A DNA stretch of 64,000 nucleotides from Patella vulgata (lineage: Eukaryota; Mollusca; Gastropoda; Patellidae), in the NCBI RefSeq assembly GCF_932274485.2, contig NC_065882.2, positions 13,313,390 to 13,377,389 on the forward strand, read 5' to 3'. Numbering within the stretch: the first letter of the stretch is position 1; each line of letters begins with the position of its first letter. Under the pieces are notes generated by a model. That model was given only the letters and a program-made list of their open reading frames with translations, searched no databases and was not told the DNA's origin. The position numbers and the translations under genes were made by a program. This document shows positions 10,758-21,296 of the stretch, piece after piece.

Positions 10758-10872
10758 TCCGCTGTCATAGCAAGATTTAACTCATAGCATATTGAGTGGC
10801 ATACATGCCCATCTTCATTAACCCATTACATACTGAAAAGTAGGACATTAACCCCATCTCAATTCATTTCTT
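10758..10872 (+). mobile_element. SINE-B 3' end, copy sharing flank with the next copy
   Basis: Runs from the CCGCTGTC block through CTCATAGCATATTGAGTGGC, CCCATCTTCATTAACCC and GGACATTAACCCCATCTC. It is followed by about 40 bp (to about 10905) that recur after the next SINE-B copy near 11360-11400. Confidence 0.65.
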
Positions 10873-10910
10873 GCCTCTGACGTAAAATTATTTGTATTTC
10901 CTATTTTGTT

Positions 10911-11372
10911 GGAGCTGCTGTGGCTCAGTGAGTAAGATGTTGGCTAGCTAACCTGGTGTTCCCCTGTTCAATTTCGATGTTGGCGAGAAAGTTCGTCTGG
11001 ATTTTCTGGCATGGTTCCCCCTTATCAGTGGTGGATGACCTGGCAAGAACGAACAACCGAGTTCCCGTGTACAGATTGGTGTGCATGTAAAAGAACACCT
11101 GACAGATTTCACTCATAGTATATTGTATGGCATATCCCCAACTTCATTAACCCAATTGGTTCTGAAAAGTAGCAGGTTAAACCTATTTTCAACCTCGTGG
11201 GTTTTTTTCCGGGTCCTCTGGTTTCCTCCCACTGCTAAAGACCCCTACGCGCAAGCCAATTATTGAAATAAAATTAAACCATTTGTTAGTCCCAAAATGA
11301 CCTAGTCTGTGTCGAATGGACGTTAAACCCCATTTCCCTCTCTCGATAAACCTATTTTCAATTCATTTCTTG
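10911..11372 (+). mobile_element. SINE-B, near full, split by a headless SINE-A
   Basis: The tRNA-like head (GCTGTGGCTCAGTGAGTAAG) and body are followed by CTCATAGTATATTGTATGGC and the degraded 3' end GGTTAAACCTATTTTCAATT. A headless SINE-A (11193-11346) sits inside the 3' end with a duplication of 15 bp. The body is shortened in the middle. Confidence 0.75.
11193..11346 (+). mobile_element. Headless SINE-A with 15 bp target duplication
   Basis: Starts at the core (CCTCGTGGGTTTTTTTCC) without any tRNA-like head and ends with GGACGTTAAACCCCATTTC plus TC-rich tail. The 15 bp TAAACCTATTTTCAA flanks it exactly (11178-11192 and 11347-11361), so this is a complete insertion event rather than a later deletion. 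Confidence 0.9.
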
Positions 11373-11402
11373 CCTGTGGTGTAAAATTATTTCTATTTCC
11401 TT

Positions 11403-12249
11403 GATTGTCTATTCTGTCTTTTTTTGGTTGTACAGTTTTCCAGTGTCATCTACGGGTAAATGTAGCTAATCAGTGTTATTCCATCATTTCAAGAGTCAAT
11501 CTGTTCTCTCATTACAAAAGAACTTCTGCCATATTTCATTTATAATTGAACTATAGATTGATGGTAGTCCATCTTGTAATAAATAAAATTAATGGGTAAC
11601 ATTGCCGATTGTTTTGACCTCATGATGGTTAAATCTCTTGTTAGAGCATCTCTTTGACAGATTGAAACAACCCAATTCTTTGATCACTGCAATACTCCAG
11701 GTTCTGTTGAATTAATAACTAAGAATTTAATTAGATGGTTCTGTTTTTAGCCATTTACAGGGTTATTTTTAACCTGGTTTAAAAACGGTTGCATTTTAAG
11801 CCAGAAGAGTTTAAGTGTTCACACATGCATATAATAAGCCAAACTTGAAGGTTGGAGTTACATGTAACTACGCATAGGCACATACCTCCATTTTGCCAGG
11901 GAGATAACTTACTACTAATGTTCAGTGATAGAGGCAGACCACCATTAAATTTCACCATCTTGGTACCCACAAATTGTAGTTCGTCTGTTTATAACAATTC
12001 GCTCTGTGTCTCTTTTCTCCCCTATTGTATGCCCATTTTTTGTTGATTTTATGCTCCAGAATGGACGAAACGGGTTTGAATTCACATTTTCTTCCAGGTT
12101 TTGGTAAATATTCATGATTTTGAGGCGGAAGGATAACAGGGTTATGAGGTTGGCTACGGTGATATGTACGGCAACTAGTTACATGTTTTTAATATGCTTC
12201 TTCATACAAATTTTAGTGCAAAGACATGACCATTTGTTCCTCTGTAGTG
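11403..12249. other. No feature recognised
   Basis: AT-rich with short open frames only. No similarity to other parts of the window was noticed before 12250. Confidence 0.5.
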
Positions 12250-12350
12250 AAAAGCATTCAGCCCAACAAAAATTTGGAGAAAAGTTGGAGGTGGGCAAAG
12301 AGGCCAGAATTAACATTGAAGTCAATGGGGAAATATTTGGTGGTCTGGAT
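12250..12350 (+). repeat. Dispersed repeat I, copy 1
   Basis: The block GAAAAGTTGGAGGTGG, CAAAGAGGCCAGAATTAACA and GTCAATGGGGAAAT resembles 49443-49525 in the same orientation. Family unknown. The 88-codon frame here is not supported as a gene because its sequence is a repeat. Confidence 0.45.
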
Positions 12351-12534
12351 CCCCATACCTTGGGCCAGAGTTGTTTTTAAATCTGCTTCGTTCATACAGC
12401 CAACATAAAGCCAACTGATGCTTTTAAACTGATTCCACTATCGCCATGGTCTGGACAACCATATTAAAATATGGTATTTTCATTGAGGAAATTCATTAAA
12501 ATCCTTCAAAACTTTTGTTAACGTTAGATCTAAA

Positions 12535-12705
12535 CGTCAAGTGGTGTGGTTTCGTGTTAGATCAAAACTTCAAGTGGCATGGTTTTGATTTCCTGCTTGT
12601 ATTAGACAAGGAGGCCAGCAAAATATTGACATAAAATTGAACCATATGGTAGTCTTGATATGACCTAGTTTGTATTGTGTGGATGTTAAACCCCATCTCT
12701 CTCTC
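12535..12705 (+). mobile_element. SINE-A remnant
   Basis: Shows CAAGTGGCATGGTTTTGATT (B box region, partly duplicated upstream), then AAATTGAACCATATGGTAG, GACCTAGTTTGTATTGTGTGG and TGTTAAACCCCATCTCTC. The core is deleted. Confidence 0.6.
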
Positions 12706-12778
12706 CGTTTACAGTATATATCTTACTTTCTGCCCCTTTCGAAATGGTCAACACCCTTTTATCCTAGAAATATTTCTG

Positions 12779-12838
12779 TTTTCATTATCCCAGTCGGTGC
12801 AGAACAGTAGGACTTTAAACCCTATTTCACTTCATCCA
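12779..12838 (+). mobile_element. SINE-B 3' fragment
   Basis: TTCATTATCCCAGTCGGTGC, AGAACAGTAGGACTTTAAAC and CCTATTTCACTTCATCC match the SINE-B terminus. Confidence 0.6.
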
Positions 12839-12959
12839 AGAAATAAGGCATCTGTCATATACCTTTCAGGTTTTGTCATTTTGTAGGGAATACAGCATGT
12901 AGATATGTCAGTTTTCAGTGTCAGGTACTAGTTCATTATAGGTTAACAAATTAACAGGT

Positions 12960-13781
12960 AGAACATCATACTAAACTAAGGCTGTCTGTCTACAATTAGC
13001 TCCGCTTGAGAACAGACACTAAGCTAGTTTTTTAAAAATTTAAGTCCAAAATCAACAATTTTAGTTGAAAACACTTAAGTATACCTTGAGAATTTTTTTA
13101 AAGGGACTATCCCGAATTGAACAGAGTCTCAAAAATAAAAGTCTGGGTACGCGTGAAATTTAAGCGCCAAAATATAGAAGAATGGTGTATTTACCCTGTC
13201 TTAACATTTCAGCTCAAAATATTAATTCATTTGGACATGAACCTCAAAACTGCTTATCCGGACACGTAACCCCTTTAAGATTTTGGGTCAACTCTTTCGT
13301 TGGGTGACCTGTTAATCAATTCCACTTCCTTTAAGAGGTATATACAGTGAATGATCCACGTGCTGTACTTGATAACGAAAGCTAAATTTCACCTACACAT
13401 TATTTTTATAAAATAAAAGTCTGGTTTTATCCAAACACCGCATAATACAGCTTGGGGCAACGGTCCCCACTTCCAGATTAAGACTGACGGATTTCAACTG
13501 TTTGAAAACGTATCAAATATATTGAGTTAGTTGCTTGTCCCTAAGGTAGAGGATTTTAAGGGATTTTAACACAACATTAACCAGTTTTATTATCCAAAAT
13601 ATTATCGGGATTGGCCCTTTAAGTATTTATTCTGCTTCCTTTTAATAAAAGTGAAAATGTTTTTTTAGTCTTTGTGTGTGTGACAGATGTGAAACGGAGT
13701 AGAACCACATTACAAAACAATATACTAATTTAGGGCCATTTACTATTCTCGAAGTAGATGGATCTGTGTGCAGAATGGAAC
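12960..13781 (-). repeat. Dispersed repeat C, copy 1, split by a MITE
   Basis: On the minus strand this copy reads from ATTCTGCACACAGATCCATC through TTTTGTAATGTGGTTCTACTC and GTCCAAAATC to CTGTAGACAGACAGCC-type sequence, shared with 15334-16140 and 47299-47966. It is about 300 bp once the MITE at 13102-13618 is removed. No terminal inverted repeats were seen, so its class is unknown. Confidence 0.7.
13102..13618. mobile_element. TTAA-flanked MITE, family T2
   Basis: A 517 bp element starting AGGGACTATCCCGAA and ending with the complement of AGGGCCAATCCCGATAAT, flanked by TTAA (13098-13101 and 13619-13622). It has no coding capacity and is inserted in repeat C; the other two copies of C lack it at this point. 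Confidence 0.8.
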
Positions 13782-14249
13782 AACATGTACTATAATTATA
13801 ATCATTATTTCCAGGACTACATGTACCTGATCAACGAGACACAATTGAATTCAATTTTTTGACAGTAATCGTATACAATAGAATTAGTTTGAGCAGCCAC
13901 TCCTTCTCGGCGGCATGTCCTTGTAAATAAACATTCACAATAAATTCCCTTGAGTGACTGCTGAATACAAATATGGATGTATACAGTTATCAAGTCATCT
14001 CTATGCAAAATTTAATTATTCGTGCCTGCCTGCGAGCGATTTTGTCAGGTACAACTAAAATGATTATTTCCAGGCCCGGTGGAAAACAAAAGAATTTTCC
14101 ACCATGACCGGATTCATAATATTATATCTATAGCCAAGCCTTTTATTACATAAATAATTTAAATCATATTAACACAAGTTATACAACTTTTCTCTTTCTT
14201 TTTTTTTTAAATATTCATTTACTATCCATTTTAAGGGGAGAGGGAGTGT
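13782..14249. other. No feature recognised
   Basis: AT-rich; no gene or repeat structure seen. Confidence 0.5.
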
Positions 14250-14593
14250 TTAACCTTCAATTGACATAAACTGTGAGAGGAAAAAGGAGAACCCAAAGAA
14301 AACCCACGATATGTGACCCTACTCCTTGTCATGTACAAGCTAGGGTTTAACCTCCAATTGACATAAAGTGTGGGAGGAAAAAGGAGAACCCGAAGAAAAC
14401 CCACGATATGTGACCCTACTCCTTGTCATATACAAGCTAGGGTTTAACCTCCAATTGACATAAACTGTGAGAGGAAAAAGGAGAACCTGAAGGAAACCCA
14501 CGACAGGAGACCCTACTCCGTGTCATGTACAAGCTAGGGATTGAAACCAAACCACTTGACATAAACTGTGGGAGGAAAAAGGAGAACCCAAAA
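14250..14593 (-). repeat. 97 bp tandem array built from the SINE-A core
   Basis: About 3.5 units start near 14250, 14347, 14443 and 14540. Each has GTGRGAGGAAAAAGGAGAAC, GAAAACCCACGA, GACCCTACTCCTTGTCAT and ACAAGCTAGGGTTT: the SINE-A core and middle on the minus strand. The array therefore arose by tandem amplification inside a SINE-A copy. Confidence 0.85.
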
Positions 14594-14623
14594 TGTCCCT
14601 TACGGTGCATTGTATATAGCATC

Positions 14624-14980
14624 CAATCTGATTAAAATACAGATCTATATTTTGTTTTGTTTTTTTATACTTTCGATGGCCTACACTACATGAAGATCTG
14701 ACAAGTTATAGCGATAGGTCACGTCAGGGGTCAAAAGACCGACTTGTGACCCTATGAAGTCAGACATTTGATTAACCAATCAGCATTGATGTTACTAGTG
14801 GATTACCCACAGTTCCTTGAAAAACACGCCTAAAGCTCACCGTAACAGACCGTTTCATTGGCTTATCAGAACACAAGTTAAATAACAACTCTTCCAGATC
14901 CAAGTGTAGTAAAGACAAGTAAAACGAAATTTTGAACTATAAAAACGAAACGAAATAGGATCTGTGTTTTAACCAGATTG
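14624..14980. mobile_element. Mutator-like MITE, family E, copy 3
   Basis: Bounded by CAATCTGATTAAAATACAGA and the matching inverted end, with a perfect 10 bp duplication ATATAGCATC (14614-14623 and 14981-14990). Length 357 bp, no coding capacity. Confidence 0.9.
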
Positions 14981-15147
14981 ATATAGCATCTTCATTAGTC
15001 ATTAATCTGTTTAATCAAATGTTTTTTAAAGTGAGTTAAAACACACTCTTCACAATCAGTCCTCGACGGTATGCACTGGTAATAGACTTGCTAAGTCGAA
15101 CAACCAAGCATTGATTATGAAAATAACATAATTGGTGGAAGAAAGAG

Positions 15148-15290
15148 TCTAGAACAGAATATTTACAGGAATCAAGCAAGGCCATCAAGAAATTAGCAAT
15201 CCTTTAGTTGAGACTATTCTAGAACAGAATATTTACAGGAATCAAGCAAGGCCATCAAGAAATTAGCAATCCCTTAGTTCAGACTATTCA
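15148..15290. repeat. 70 bp tandem duplication
   Basis: TCTAGAACAGAATATTTACA starts both units (15148 and 15218). The units are nearly identical. Confidence 0.85.
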
Positions 15291-15607
15291 AAATAAAGTT
15301 AGTTTGCAGTAAGTGATGTCATACATGCATGCATTCTGCACACATAGATCCATTTACTTCATACTTCCAGAATAGATCCCCGCTCTAAAAATAAGTATAC
15401 TGTTTTGTAATGCGTTTCTACTCCGTTTCACATCTGTCTTACACAGGAAGACTAAATAAAAAAATTTCATTTTATTAAATGGAAGCAAAATAATTACTTG
15501 ACAAGATTCTCAAAGTATACTTGTAATATGGACAAGGAATCTTCCTTTGTTCTTTTCGTTGAATAAGCCGATTGTTTTCCCTCTAGTAGATTGGGTGGAG
15601 CTTAACC

Positions 15608-15645
15608 GTGCAATAACTAGACATGTTCAATGTTATTGCACACTT
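15608..15645. repeat. Short hairpin
   Basis: Perfect 10 bp arms GTGCAATAAC and GTTATTGCAC with a loop of about 14 nt. It stands just upstream of the larger hairpin units. Confidence 0.6.
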
Positions 15646-15704
15646 TTGCTGGTTTACACTAGTTTTAGTAGAAATCATATAGAGAAGTGGGGTGGGTTTT
15701 CTGT

Positions 15705-16064
15705 GCAATAACAACAAGCATGTTGAGCAGGTGTCAATGTAACAAGTCATTTATAGCACGCTTCATTCGTTAACAGGTTTAACACCTCGGCCTAAGGCCT
15801 CTGGTTAAACCTGTTAACTCATCAAAGCCGTGCTATAAACATAACTTTGGGATTTTTATACTAAACTCGTTGATTTATGACTTACAATAACAACAAGCAT
15901 GTTGAGCAGGTGTCAATGTTACAAGTCATTTATAGCACGCTTCATTCGTTAACTGGTTTAACACCTCGGCCTACGGCCTCTGGTTAAACCTGTTAACTCA
16001 TCAAAACCGTGCTATAAACATAACTTAGTGTTTTCTGCTAAACTTGTTGATTTAGGACTTAAAA
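15705..16064. repeat. 180 bp tandem duplication, each unit with a 90 bp hairpin
   Basis: Units start with CAATAACAACAAGCATG at 15705 and 15885. Each holds a long inverted repeat (15750-15839 and 15929-16019) with arms TTATAGCACG...GTTAACAGGTTTAAC and GTTAAACCTGTTAAC...CGTGCTATAA around a GGCC-GGCC centre. The hairpin may be a foldback MITE caught in the duplication. Confidence 0.85.
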
Positions 16065-16273
16065 TGTCAGTCAACTATAGTGTCTGTACTCAAGCGGGAC
16101 TAACTGTAGACAGACACCCCAAGTTTAGTAGGACATGCTTAAACTAGGGATATTATTGAAGAATATTACCAGAACTTGAGATATTAAAATTATTAAAATT
16201 AATATGTATGTTCAACATATAGTATTACAAAAAGCTGATTTATGACGACAAATTATTCTGACTTATTATCGCT

Positions 16274-16440
16274 TTGAACTCCTATCTTGTAATAGCACAT
16301 GCCCATCTTCATAAGGGAGTATACCTTTAAACTCCTATTGTGTAATAGCATATGCCCATCTTCATAAGGGAGTATACCTTTAAACTCCTATCTTTTAATA
16401 TATTGTAGCTGTGAATAAAACTTCATATTATCCGAGAGAT
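16274..16440. repeat. 57 bp tandem repeat, 2.5 units
   Basis: TTGAACTCCTATCTTGTAAT recurs at about 16274, 16331 and 16388 with CATATGCCCATCTTCATAAG in between. The latter resembles the SINE-B CGTATGCCCGTCTTCATTAG block, so the array may derive from SINE-B. Confidence 0.75.
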
Positions 16441-17032
16441 ATCCAATATATTCCTGATTGAAACACTACTTTATAGTCTTTATTATCCAGGCAATAAGAG
16501 TTATATATTGGTTTGGGTTAAGATCAAGTTCACCATCCTGTTGTTGATGGAAGAGAAGAAGGCTTAACGACAACGCAGATATAGAAATAGAACGTTATTT
16601 ACGTTTATAATCTGACAAAATTAGCATATTTATGCCATTCACTGTCTTTATTAGTATTCGGTAACCCTCTAGAAGTAAACTACGATAGCGCTATCACCCT
16701 ATGACAAGCTTTGCTTCTTTAATTACTCCAAGCCTAAATTTCATCTGTCTGGGGATTTTTTTTTTTTTTAGATAATTCTAACAAAAAGAGGGATACTCGT
16801 CAGTGTAATCAGATTTCCGACTGATAATCTTCATTATTTTCCAATCACGATCCGAGAAAGACGTCTTTTGGATTATAGTTTATTTAGATGGCGCTGTGAC
16901 TTGTCAGAATCTGGAGATTTCCCTGTCAATTGCTTGTCTTCAAGAAAAAAGGAGCTTGATTGTACTTTTAAGAGAAATGGTTAGCTATGTGAATTGCTTG
17001 AATCTATGAAAAGTGATACCAGATGTTCGGGA
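16441..17032. other. No feature recognised
   Basis: AT-rich, no repeats or frames of note. Confidence 0.5.
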
Positions 17033-17047
17033 AAATAAGCATAAATA

Positions 17048-17403
17048 AACATTCATTATGCATAAACTAAATCTGCCTATTGCAGGTATTTCTTTAGGTC
17101 TGAAATGTTATCTAAATTAACTTATCCAGACCATAATCATCTCTCTTTTCTATCGTTAGCCCACGATATTTACTGGATTTGAATACATGTTGTGATGGAT
17201 CATTTAACATAAAAATGAATCATCGAGACTTTGTTTATTATTGTGCCATTGTTAGTAATGACGATAGATGCCAGCCTAAAATTGAATTGTTAATATCTCA
17301 GTTCAAAGTGAAGCTATTTGACTGAAATATTCACATAATCTTTTTTTTTAACTATTATAGCGAGGACTGTCATCTATTTATCTATTCTTACCTAAATGCG
17401 TCT
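17048..17403 (+). mobile_element. TTAA MITE family F, copy 1
   Basis: Left end ACATTCATTATGCAT, right end ATGCGTCTTTAA, with the inner blocks CTAAATCTGCCTATTGCAGG, AATCGAGAC-like, TTTGACTGAAAT and AACTATTATAGCGAGGACTG shared by copies at 21297, 27377, 34118 and 52490. The right TTAA is intact (17404-17407); the left is mutated to ATAA. Confidence 0.7.
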
Positions 17404-17425
17404 TTAAGAATTTGTTGATATCTGT

Positions 17426-17570
17426 TGTTTTCATTATCCCGGTTGGTGCAGAAGAGTAGGACATTATAAACCCCATTTCAGTTCATTTATGAAGTGTCAC
17501 TCATTGCAAATGCCCAGTTTCATTAGCTCAGTTGGGACAGAAAAGTTAAAAGTTAATTCCCATTTTATTG
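17426..17570 (+). mobile_element. Two SINE-B 3' fragments in a row
   Basis: TTTTCATTATCCCGGTTGG...GGACATTATAAACCCCATTTC is followed by a second GCCCAGTTTCATTAGCTCAG...GTTAATTCCCATTTTATTG. This looks like a tandem pair of SINE-B ends. Confidence 0.55.
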
Positions 17571-17699
17571 CTTAAGATTTTTGTTTTCACTAGTATATTG
17601 ACATGAATTTAAAGCTGGTACATGAATTTTGTTGTTGTTGTAGTCATAAATATTGTTCAGGATAGGATATGCTACATAACATAAGAAATATTTGTAGTT

Positions 17700-17880
17700 G
17701 AGTCTGTTAAAGGGAATGGAAACTTATTGAACCTATTTTTGGTGGCCAAATTCTTGCCTCTGATAACCCAAACTAAAAATGTCCAATGAGCAAAAGTTTG
17801 AAACAGATATCCTGGTTATGTACCTGGGTTCTTAATCCATTTTGAAACTAGCCAGCCAGAATTAGGTCAATTCTAGCATT
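17700..17880 (+). repeat. Dispersed repeat D, copy 1
   Basis: TTAAAGGGAATGGAAAC, GATAACCCAAACTAAAAATG and GGTTCTTAATCCATTTTGAA resemble 25110-25510. Parts recur inverted at 18786-18845. Family unknown. Confidence 0.4.
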
Positions 17881-18502
17881 ACTGGTTTATTGACCTATTT
17901 CCAACCAATGCATGTCATGTGTCATCAGGATTCGGCATTGGAGATTGTCTGAAATATTATATGGTATTAGTAATGACTGTTTCTCGGGATATTCGATGTT
18001 CAATGTTTTATCCAAGGATTATATAAAATGTCTACTTAAATTTAACTAATAACTGATCCGTGAAACCATCAAATGTATGATCCAATTATTATTTTAAAAT
18101 CTACCTGGAATGTGTATGGAGCATTGAAGACGGCACGATTCCCGAAAGTCACTATCGATGCCGAGGTTTTTTTTGTTTTTTTTTGTTTTTTTTTTACAAG
18201 ATTATCGAAATTACCGTTAAATGTTCTAAGGTATAACTGTTATTGTTGCCGATAAGCAAGTTGATTGACTTCTTAATCAACAAGTAATAATTAACCCGTT
18301 GTGATTTAGCTAAAAGAAGATTGATTTATGATACCATAGTGGCTGGTTCATTGTTTTATCAAACATCAAGCGACTGAAACCGACAATAACAAGCCAGTTA
18401 AGATCCCTGTTAGGAACTAATATGTCTGAATGAAGGATGACTGTAAAATTATCAGACAAACCATCAAGAGAAGTATAAAGCACCATCGTGTATCGCTGTT
18501 TG

Positions 18503-18575
18503 AATGAAATGGGGTCAAACATCCTACTGTTCTGCACGGACATTTTGCCCAGCCAGCGGCACTACAAACCACAGT
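18503..18575 (-). mobile_element. SINE-B 3' fragment
   Basis: Minus-strand GGTCAAACATCCTACTGTTC-type end and a CAGCGGCACTACAAACC-like body block. Confidence 0.55.
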
Positions 18576-18845
18576 TCTTAATTGACTGTTTTTGGCAGCT
18601 TTAGCCAATTGATGTTTAATCTAGCTGATTGATAAAATAATGAACCGGCCACATGTATTATTTGTCGTTATTTTTTGTGGTAATGACTAGAATACGACAT
18701 TCCCCATAACAAATTACCAAGAATTATTTTTGTTGATGTCCTGTTATATGAACGGGAATGGTAGCGTATAATTAACCTATTTCCTACCAGGACCTCCTTT
18801 GACCCAATTCTGGACGGTTCGTTTCAAAATGGATTAAGAACCCTG

Positions 18846-18985
18846 CTACAGACTACTCTTATTTCGCATTCCAACTGTCAAGGGTTCTTTTACGTGCACG
18901 CCAATGCGTACATGGGAGCCTCGGTTTTCCTTCACATGTGAATGACTATATGTTGTCCTTGCCCTCCATCCTACACCACTTTTAA
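18846..18985 (-). mobile_element. SINE-B internal fragment
   Basis: CTACTCTTATTTCGCATTCC, CAAGGGTTCTTTTACGTGC and CCTCGGTTTTCC match the SINE-B body on the minus strand, followed by a GACTA...TGTCCTTGCCCTCCATCCTAC remnant. Confidence 0.65.
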
Positions 18986-19084
18986 TTAAGGAGAACCACA
19001 CCGTAAAATCCAGATGAATTAGTCTTGCATATTTGAATGTTATATTAAGACTTGAACAACCACCAAGAAATCTTAAATCTCAGA

Positions 19085-19455
19085 CTTAACTTAGTTATGC
19101 CGTCATGGAAATTGAAACCTTTTGGATGCAAGTCCTTGGAAGTCACACCTGCAATTAAGTGGAATTCACCACCTGTATTCTCAAATCTCCCCCATTGCTA
19201 ACAACATCTTAACTTAACTGTGCCGTCATGGAAATCGAAACTGTTTGGATTTAAGTCCATGGAAGTCACACCTGCAATTAAGTGGAATTCACCACCTGTA
19301 TCCTCAAATCTCCCCCATTGCTAACAACATCTTAACCTAACTGTGCCGTCATGGAAATCGAAACTGTTTGGATTTAAGTCCATGAAAATCACACCTGCAA
19401 TTAAGTGGAATTCACTACCTGTATCTCCAAATCTTCCCCATCACTAACAACATTT
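19085..19455. repeat. 123 bp tandem repeat, three units
   Basis: TGCCGTCATGGAAAT recurs at 19098, 19221 and 19344, each followed by CACACCTGCAATTAAGTGG and CCCCATTGCTAACAACAT (last unit more diverged). Confidence 0.9.
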
Positions 19456-19528
19456 AAATCATGTTTTAAGACCTATACAGATGTTTTACAGATAAACTTA
19501 AGCAGATATTTTGTTCTGGAATTTTTGG

Positions 19529-19790
19529 GGGTTTTGGATGGCCGAATGGTTTAACGTGTGTTTGCAATGCATCATAAGATCTGTCAAGTGGCAGGGTTTC
19601 GATTCCCTGTTTGTCCAAATTGTTGTGTCTTCAGGTCCTCCGGTTTAATTTCACTGCTAAAGACCCCCTACACACATACAAATTATTGAAATAAAATTGA
19701 ACCATATGTTAGTCCCAAAATCACCTAGTTTGTTTCTCAGTTCTGGAGTTTAGCGCAATATAAGAATCATCATTATTATTATTATAAAGG
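19529..19790 (+). mobile_element. SINE-A with an L2-like 3' tail
   Basis: A box TTGGATGGCCGAATGGTTTA, B box GGTTTCGATTCCC, a shortened core and the TTAGTCCCAAAATCACC block are SINE-A. In place of GGACGTTAAACCCC it continues with GGAGTTTAGCGCAATATAAG and an (ATT)n run, the kind of end used by L2-clade LINEs and their SINEs. It is either a recombinant SINE or two abutting insertions. Confidence 0.65.
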
Positions 19791-20054
19791 AAGAAAATGG
19801 TGTACTATAGTCTGGTTTCCACATGTGTAACGTGAGCCGTAGAGTAGATATTTCTACTGATGGATGTCAATTACAAGTCAAGATAACGTGGATACTCTGA
19901 TCTTTACCTTTTACTCTTTGGTAAGATAAAACACATCTATGTTAATACCATACCTCCTTTAACTATCTAATGGATTTATTGTTTGCGTTTGCGTAACTTT
20001 TCGACACGTAAATATGGGTTAATTCCCTCTGTAAAAAGGTAATAATGTGGTCGT

Positions 20055-20255
20055 CTGATGTGATGAATAGAATTATTTCTCTGTTTTTGTAATGGGTTGG
20101 ATGGCGGTATAATTGGAATAACTTTTTTTCATAGAAAAAAAACAAATAAAACAACATCATTATGAATAGAATTATATCTCTATTTTGTAATGGGGTCGGA
20201 TGGCGGTATAATTGGAATAACTTTTTTTCATAGAAAAAACAAAAAAAAAACCATC
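20055..20255. repeat. 99 bp tandem duplication
   Basis: ATGAATAGAATTAT starts units at 20063 and 20162. Both contain GGCGGTATAATTGGAATAAC and the TTTTTTTCATAGAAAAAA hairpin-like end. Confidence 0.8.
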
Positions 20256-21290
20256 AATTGAAAGTTGAATCATGGTTCAATTCCATTCAGTATTACATAA
20301 TGCATTATAAATTTGGCATCTACTGCAGACTATATAAACATAATATTTTCAAAACAAGCCAGTATCATGTATAATTTTCACTGATGGGCCTCTTTTGATG
20401 GGCCTCTTTTTAAACCAATTGAATCCAAGCCAGGAGATTGTCTAGCTTTGATATTTTGAATTTTGAATTTTTTTTTTTTTAAATTAATAATCATATTAGT
20501 GTGGATTAACAGGTGTGTATCCAGGTGGAGCCTATACAGGAGAGACAGAGGAGAGAGCCTAGGAGAGGGTCTTTACATTTAAAAGAGTATATTTCCTTCA
20601 GAAATGGCCTCAGAGATGCAAGGAAATCAACTTCAAACTTTCAAAATTTTCTGGAAGAAAATCCCTTAACCCTATGCACCGTGACGCATAGCGGTCAGTC
20701 ACTCCGTAAAAAAAAACAGGAAACACACATCCTGCACATTTTTCTGCACATGCCCCTGATTAAGCCGATATAAATTTGCCATTTTCAGACAAAATGCAAA
20801 TCACGCACAGTTTCTATAAGTAGTAAATTGATTTGTATAATTTTCAGTTGATTAAGTTCTGAATTTATCTCATTAAGTTTGTATGATTGTGTGTACTGTA
20901 AATTCTCGCTGATTGCGCTATTTATAGCTTTATACAACGGTTCATTAAATCTTTGTTCAGATAAATTATTATACAATGTTTCTTTTTTAAACTGACTTAA
21001 TAAAGTGATGGGTTTCGTTATTCTGTTTGTGATACATATAAATGTTAATTGTTCTTGACAATAATTTCGTTAGAAAATTGAAGAAAGAAATTCAGATCTG
21101 TAACAAAAGAAACATAGTTGAGTATATTTGACAGAATAGCAACTCATTCACTCTAAATAGATGGAAGAGGATCTTCATTGGAATATGCTCACACTTGAGG
21201 ACCATCGTAGAATTTCAATACTTATAACCCACGGAACTGGGTGGGGGGGGGGGTGACGACACCATGGATAGAAAATAATAAATGTCAGTT
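20256..21290. other. No supported feature
   Basis: Contains a direct 15 bp repeat (GATGGGCCTCTTTT, near 20393-20420) and an 86-codon frame at 20513-20773 without recognisable domains, plus a G-run at 21240. No gene is called. Confidence 0.45.
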
Positions 21291-21296
21291 ATTTAA

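Larger units (their letters stand above)
15334..16145 (+). repeat. Dispersed repeat C, copy 2, interrupted
   Basis: The first part (15334-15525) and last part (about 16031-16140: GACTTAAAATGTCAGTCAAC ... AACTGTAGACAGAC) match copies at 12960 and 47299. The middle is filled by hairpin-bearing tandem units (15705-16064). Confidence 0.65.

Noticed and set aside
12114-12380. 88-codon open frame
   Set aside because: Part of its sequence (12250-12350) recurs as a dispersed repeat at 49443 without the frame being kept.
20513-20773. 86-codon frame preceded by a T-run and an AG, like a splice acceptor
   Set aside because: No recognisable domain, no partner exon; T-runs are frequent here.
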